A DNA stretch of 35,149 bases, from the NCBI GenBank assembly GCA_900549455.1, contig UROM01000008.1:1-35149 (forward strand), written 5' to 3'. Of the stretch, positions 32,115-35,149 are shown one piece after another (positions within the stretch are counted from its first letter, which is position 1; every line of letters starts with the position of its first letter). Position numbers and translations under genes: made by a program. The notes beneath the pieces are model-generated. The model searched no databases, was not told where the DNA came from, and was given only the letters and a program-made list of their open reading frames with translations. The stretch is from an uncultured Collinsella sp. (GTDB lineage: Bacteria > Actinomycetota > Coriobacteriia > Coriobacteriales > Coriobacteriaceae).

Positions 32115-33395
32115 ATGATTCGAGCTGCCCTGACGGTCGAAGAAGCTCTGGAGGGCATGAAGGCCCTGGAGCCCAAGATTAAAAACTATGCGCGCCTGGT
32201 TGTCCGCAAGGGCGTAAACGTCAAGCCCGGCCAGGAGGTTGTCGTTCAGTCTCCGGTCGAGTGCGCGCCCTTTGCCCGCGTGGTGGTTGCGGAGGCTTAT
32301 GCCGCCGGCGCTGGCCACGTGACGGTCATTTGGGCCGATGATGCCGTGACGAGGCTCACGTACGAGCATGTCGAGAAAAGCTATTTTGAGCAGACGCCCG
32401 AGTGGAAGCGCCTGCAACTGGATTCCCTGGCCCAGGACGGTGCCTGCTTTATCTTTATCGAGGGTGCGGATCCTGCGGCCCTCAAGGGCATCGATCCAGC
32501 CAAGCCGGCCGCGGCATCCAAGGCGAGGAATACGCAGTGCAAAGTTTTCCGCCGTGGACTGGACTACAACATCAACCCGTGGTGCATCGCTGGCGCTCCG
32601 GTCGTGGCATGGGCGCGCGAGGTGTTCCCGGGAGACGCCGATGAGGTTGCAATCTATAAGCTGTGGAATGCGATTCTGCACACCGCTCGTGCCGATGGCC
32701 AGGACCCGGAGAGCGACTGGGAGCTTCATGACGCAGCGTTCGAAAAGAACTTGCGCTTCCTGAACGACAATCGTTTTGACCGGCTGCATTACACCTCGGC
32801 AAATGGAACCGATCTGACGATTGGCATGACGAAGGGTCACGAGTGGGCCGGTGGCAAGGGCAAGACGCCCGATGGGCACCCCTTCTTCCCCAACATTCCC
32901 ACCGAGGAAGTCTTCACTTCGCCCGATCGCATGCGCGCCGACGGTATCGTGTACTCGGCCATGCCGCTCATCCACCACGGCAATAAGGTCGACGATTTTT
33001 GGATTAAGTTCGAGGGTGGCCGCGTGGTGGACTACGACGCTCGCGTGGGCAAGGCAACACTTGCGAGCATTATTGACACCGATGAAGGTGCTGCTCATCT
33101 GGGTGAGGTCGCGCTTATTTCCAAGAACACGCCAATTCGCGAAAGTGGTGTTCTGTTCTATGACACACTCTATGACGAGAACGCCAGCTGTCACCTTGCG
33201 TTGGGTGTTGGATTCCCTGAATGCATCGAAGGCGGGTACGACATGTCCAAGGAAGAGCTCCTGGAGCATGGCGTTAACGTCTCGAGCACGCACGTCGATT
33301 TTATGATCGGCACGGACGACATCGATATTACGGGCATTACGCCTGATGGACGTGAAGTTGTGATTTTCCAGAACGGCCAATGGAGTTGGGAATAG
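32115..33395 (+). CDS. M29-family aminopeptidase
   Basis: The 426-residue protein matches the AmpS/AmpT thermophilic metallo-aminopeptidase family: NIPTEEVFTSPDR, then LGEVALI, SGVLFYDTLYDENASCHLALGVGFPE and STHVDFMIGT, which carry the Glu, His and Asp metal ligands. It would remove N-terminal residues from peptides in the cytoplasm using a two-metal site. ATG 32115 has GGAG six bases upstream; the ATG at 32103 has none. The tRNA-Lys promoter overlaps its last codons. Confidence 0.93.
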   Translation: MIRAALTVEEALEGMKALEPKIKNYARLVVRKGVNVKPGQEVVVQSPVECAPFARVVVAEAYAAGAGHVTVIWADDAVTRLTYEHVEKSYFEQTPEWKRLQLDSLAQDGACFIFIEGADPAALKGIDPAKPAAASKARNTQCKVFRRGLDYNINPWCIAGAPVVAWAREVFPGDADEVAIYKLWNAILHTARADGQDPESDWELHDAAFEKNLRFLNDNRFDRLHYTSANGTDLTIGMTKGHEWAGGKGKTPDGHPFFPNIPTEEVFTSPDRMRADGIVYSAMPLIHHGNKVDDFWIKFEGGRVVDYDARVGKATLASIIDTDEGAAHLGEVALISKNTPIRESGVLFYDTLYDENASCHLALGVGFPECIEGGYDMSKEELLEHGVNVSSTHVDFMIGTDDIDITGITPDGREVVIFQNGQWSWE

Positions 33396-33414
33396 TCCCA
33401 GACCGTGGTACAAT
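33386..33414 (+). promoter_or_regulatory. Promoter of tRNA-Lys
   Basis: TTGGGA (33386-33391), a 17-base gap, then TACAAT (33409-33414), ending ten bases before the tRNA. The -35 box overlaps the stop region of the aminopeptidase gene. Confidence 0.65.
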
Positions 33415-33423
33415 GCCACCCGC

Positions 33424-33499
33424 GGGCCGTTAGCTCAGCTGGCAGAGCAGGGGACTTTTAATCCCAAGGTCCAGGGTTCGAACCCCTGACGGCCCACCA
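33424..33499 (+). tRNA. tRNA-Lys (UUU)
   Basis: Acceptor stem GGGCCGT/ACGGCCC, discriminator A and encoded CCA. The anticodon loop CTTTTAA gives anticodon TTT (lysine). The T-arm CAGGG-TTCGAAC-CCCTG is regular. Confidence 0.97.
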
Positions 33500-33564
33500 T
33501 AGAATAGAAAGCGATCGACTCCGGTTGGTCGCTTTTTTGTTGCCAAGGCATGGGTTCGAACCCG
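33494..33564 (+). repeat. 71-bp direct repeat, left copy (tRNA-Lys tail, terminator, T-arm-like end)
   Basis: The repeat begins in the last bases of tRNA-Lys and includes its terminator (stem AGCGATCGAC 33510-33519 with GTTGGTCGCT 33524-33533, then a T-run). It ends in GGGTTCGAACCCG. It matches 34777-34847 at 69 of 71 positions (differences at 33545 and 33546). Confidence 0.9.
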
Positions 33565-33673
33565 TCGGGGCGCGGAGCTGAGTAAACGCGTGAGCGTTTG
33601 CCAGCGCAGCGCGCAAGGCGCGAAGCGCCGCAGCGGCCGCCTGCGGAGCAGGCTGAACCCCTGACGGCCCACC
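33565..33673. repeat. Hairpin-rich module ending in a copy of the tRNA-Lys 3' end
   Basis: Hairpins are AAACGC-GTGA-GCGTTT (33584-33599), GGCGC-GAA-GCGCC (33617-33629) and GCCTGC-GGA-GCAGGC (33639-33653), with a GCGGCCGC palindrome between the last two. The module ends with GAACCCCTGACGGCCCACC (33655-33673), identical over 19 bases to the real tRNA end (33480-33498). The traX-like gene starts 19 bases later. The plan matches the module after tRNA-Gly. Confidence 0.8.
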
Positions 33674-33691
33674 CAAAGAAAGGAAAACGAA

Positions 33692-34489
33692 ATGAAAACA
33701 GATAGATACGGAATTAGCGGCAGCACGTTAAAGATAATAGCGGCCATTTCGATGGTTCTCGATCATGTAAGCAGGATCGTCCTGACCAATGGAATCATGA
33801 CTCACGCATCGTACAATCAGATATCAGACGAGCAGTGGGCGATTCTAAGCGAGGCTTCGGATGTGCTTCATGTTCTTGGCAGAATTGCATTTCCCTTATT
33901 TTGCTTTTTGATAGTTGAGGGATTTTTGCATACTCATGACATAAAGAAGTACCTGCGAAATATGCTTGTCTTCGCAATCATTGCGGAGCCCATATACGAT
34001 TTCGTTCAAACCGGGCAACTCTTTGACCTTCGGCAACAAAATGTTATGTGCGAGCTCCTGCTTTCCTTGGTCTTTTTGATTATTCTGGAAAAGATACAAA
34101 GTCTTTCAAAATGGAAGAGGCACATCGCAGAAATTGCTCTGATTGTTTTGACAGCACTGGCAGCTGAATACACTAAACTAGATGGCGGCGTGTATGGCAT
34201 TCTGCTTGTGGCTGCATTCTATTTATTCCACGACAGCAAGGCCAAGATGTTCTTTGCTGCAGTATGCGCAGTGCTCCTTTCGTCATGCCATATAGTTGGC
34301 GGCGGATTTGAGTTTGCTACAGCTAATGTATTTAATCCTGATGTTGCTGCCGCGGTCGTTTCGTTGCTGCTTATCAATCTTTATAATGGCAAGCGAGGGC
34401 TGAAGCTGAAATACTTCTTCTACATTTTCTATCCGGCACATCTTGCTCTGCTTTATGGTGTCTCACTTATTGTTTTGAACTGTCTTTAA
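33692..34489 (+). CDS. traX: TraX-family membrane protein
   Basis: The 265-residue protein fits the TraX family: GSTLKIIAAISMVLDHVSR near the start, then VLGRIAFPLFCFLIVEGFLHTHDIKKYLRNMLVFAIIAEPIYDF, and further hydrophobic segments (seven or more in total). TraX was named from F-plasmid pilin acetylation, but chromosomal family members in gut bacteria have no proven role; acyl transfer at the membrane is assumed. AAAGGA lies upstream of the ATG. The gene is visibly more A+T-rich than its neighbours and has different codon use, which together with the flanking 71-bp repeats suggests recent transfer. Confidence 0.88.
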   Translation: MKTDRYGISGSTLKIIAAISMVLDHVSRIVLTNGIMTHASYNQISDEQWAILSEASDVLHVLGRIAFPLFCFLIVEGFLHTHDIKKYLRNMLVFAIIAEPIYDFVQTGQLFDLRQQNVMCELLLSLVFLIILEKIQSLSKWKRHIAEIALIVLTALAAEYTKLDGGVYGILLVAAFYLFHDSKAKMFFAAVCAVLLSSCHIVGGGFEFATANVFNPDVAAAVVSLLLINLYNGKRGLKLKYFFYIFYPAHLALLYGVSLIVLNCL

Positions 34490-34776
34490 TAACTCTCAAA
34501 CAAGTCTCTGAAAGCAGAAACAAACTGACCCTAAGACTGCTTGTGAATTTCCGGAAGACCTGAGAGATGCGAGGATAGACAACGAGGGCTGCAGAAAGAT
34601 GCTTCTCAGTTCTCTGGCGGATCGCACGTATCTGTATGAGGATCACTTCCGCACACTCATTAATAACAGTGATAAACACGGCAGATCCTCAAAACATGAG
34701 GCTGCGAAGGTCGAACGATGCTTCGAAAGCATGAATGGCACCGAGAAAACGAGTTCGGAAGCATCCTCTGGATGCT
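34490..34776. other. Gene-free segment after traX
   Basis: No convincing gene. A 63-codon frame (34599-34790) has no recognisable family and ends inside the repeat. The segment ends in ATGCTCCACCA (34772-34782), which looks like a tRNA acceptor end, but a regular T-arm before it is missing. A short hairpin AGCATCC-TCT-GGATGCT lies at 34760-34776. Confidence 0.5.
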
Positions 34777-34847
34777 CCACCATAGAATAGAAAGCGATCG
34801 ACTCCGGTTGGTCGCTTTTTTGTTGCCGCGGCATGGGTTCGAACCCG
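34777..34847 (+). repeat. 71-bp direct repeat, right copy
   Basis: This matches 33494-33564 at 69 of 71 positions, including a full copy of the tRNA-Lys terminator hairpin and T-run and the palindrome GGGTTCGAACCCG. The offset between copies is 1283 bases. No intact tRNA precedes this copy. Confidence 0.9.
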
Positions 34848-35149
34848 AACTTCTCTATATATAAGAACGCTTGGCGAACAAAACCTGCCTTTTACCGACG
34901 GGAAACAAATGGTTGATGGTTTTGGAGTAAAGTGGCGCTCCAGAGATGACCGATGCCTTAACACCTATAAACCAGCTGGTCATCGCCAATATCAGAAGCT
35001 GCTGCTTCGAATATGGCCTTAGTGAAGCAACTGAGGGTTCTATTCATTTGTGAACAAAATATGGAGTGCGTGATTCCCGCCCGCGAGGGCCCTCCGGTCT
35101 GGCAATATATCTCCTTGCCGCGCGGCCCGGTCGGACCGGATCAGCCGCA
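34848..35149. other. Right end, no assured gene
   Basis: A 35-codon frame (34946-35053, starting MTDALTPINQLV) is the only plus-strand candidate and has no convincing ribosome-binding site or known family. From about 35070 the sequence becomes G+C-rich with short inverted repeats, for example GGCAA/TTGCC (near 35100-35119) and CCGGTC/GACCGG (near 35128). This change of composition may mark the edge of the A+T-rich traX segment. A gene continuing beyond the window cannot be judged. Confidence 0.4.

Noticed and set aside
33430..33747. 105-codon minus-strand frame over tRNA-Lys
   Set aside because: It reads antisense through the tRNA (peptide SGVRTLDLGIKSPLLCQLS), a well-known type of false protein.
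34599..34790. 63-codon frame after traX
   Set aside because: It has no ribosome-binding site of note and no known family, and its stop lies inside the 71-bp repeat. It could be a gene remnant but cannot be supported.
33494..34847. Insertion sequence or prophage
   Set aside because: No transposase, integrase or phage gene is present, only a traX-like gene between direct repeats.
34946..35053. 35-codon frame at the right end
   Set aside because: Too short, without a clear binding site or recognisable family.

Overview
The window is most likely chromosomal DNA of a Coriobacteriia member, probably Collinsella or a close relative. This is inferred from the G+C-rich codon use, the rpmH-rnpA-yidD-yidC-jag-rsmG-parA-parB order beside a replication origin, a PafB/PafC-type pair of WYL regulators, and an LPXTG-anchored surface protein. 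No rRNA is present to confirm the taxon. Bases 1-49 are not genomic. They are the tail of an Illumina Nextera i7 index primer plus the transposase end sequence, so genomic sequence starts at about 50.

Origin region (50-7565): the candidate oriC is the gene-free stretch 1983-2225, which carries a 14-bp direct repeat containing TGTTGAAAAC and several related 9-mers. To its left, on the minus strand, lie an ATPase/winged-helix protein and then the start of a gene that looks like dnaA, cut by the adapter. To its right, on the plus strand, run rpmH, rnpA, yidD, yidC, jag/khpB, rsmG, parA, parB and a small membrane protein that overlaps parB. Three perfect parS sites lie between rsmG and parA. Two 14/16 matches flank the region, at 264 and 7531. 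Genes on both sides point away from the origin.

Housekeeping block (7566-18062): rlmN (minus); ddl overlapping a DnaQ-DinG exonuclease-helicase; two WYL regulators (minus) converging on it; then a 1029-residue membrane protein with an M28-peptidase-like fold split by a long acidic Pro/Ala-rich insertion and apparently lacking several metal ligands; and a small membrane protein. A perfect bidirectional terminator separates these from a large minus-strand adhesin (18069-21500) with a thioester head, about six SpaA-like domains and an LPATG anchor.

tRNA-Gly and signalling block (21798-30453): tRNA-Gly(CCC) is followed by a hairpin-rich repeat module that ends in a copy of the tRNA's own 3' end. 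After it come purB, a solute-binding protein overlapping a GGDEF diguanylate cyclase, a TSCPD-domain protein overlapping a Tat lipoprotein, and an OmpR-type response regulator with its sensor kinase.

Right end (30562-35149): purC, a small membrane protein, an M29 aminopeptidase and tRNA-Lys(UUU). The tRNA-Lys is again followed by a hairpin module closed by a copy of its own 3' end, then by an A+T-rich traX-like gene. A 71-bp direct repeat (69/71 identical) brackets this traX segment. The matching layout at two unrelated tRNA genes, and the bracketed traX cassette, are the most unexplained structures in the window.
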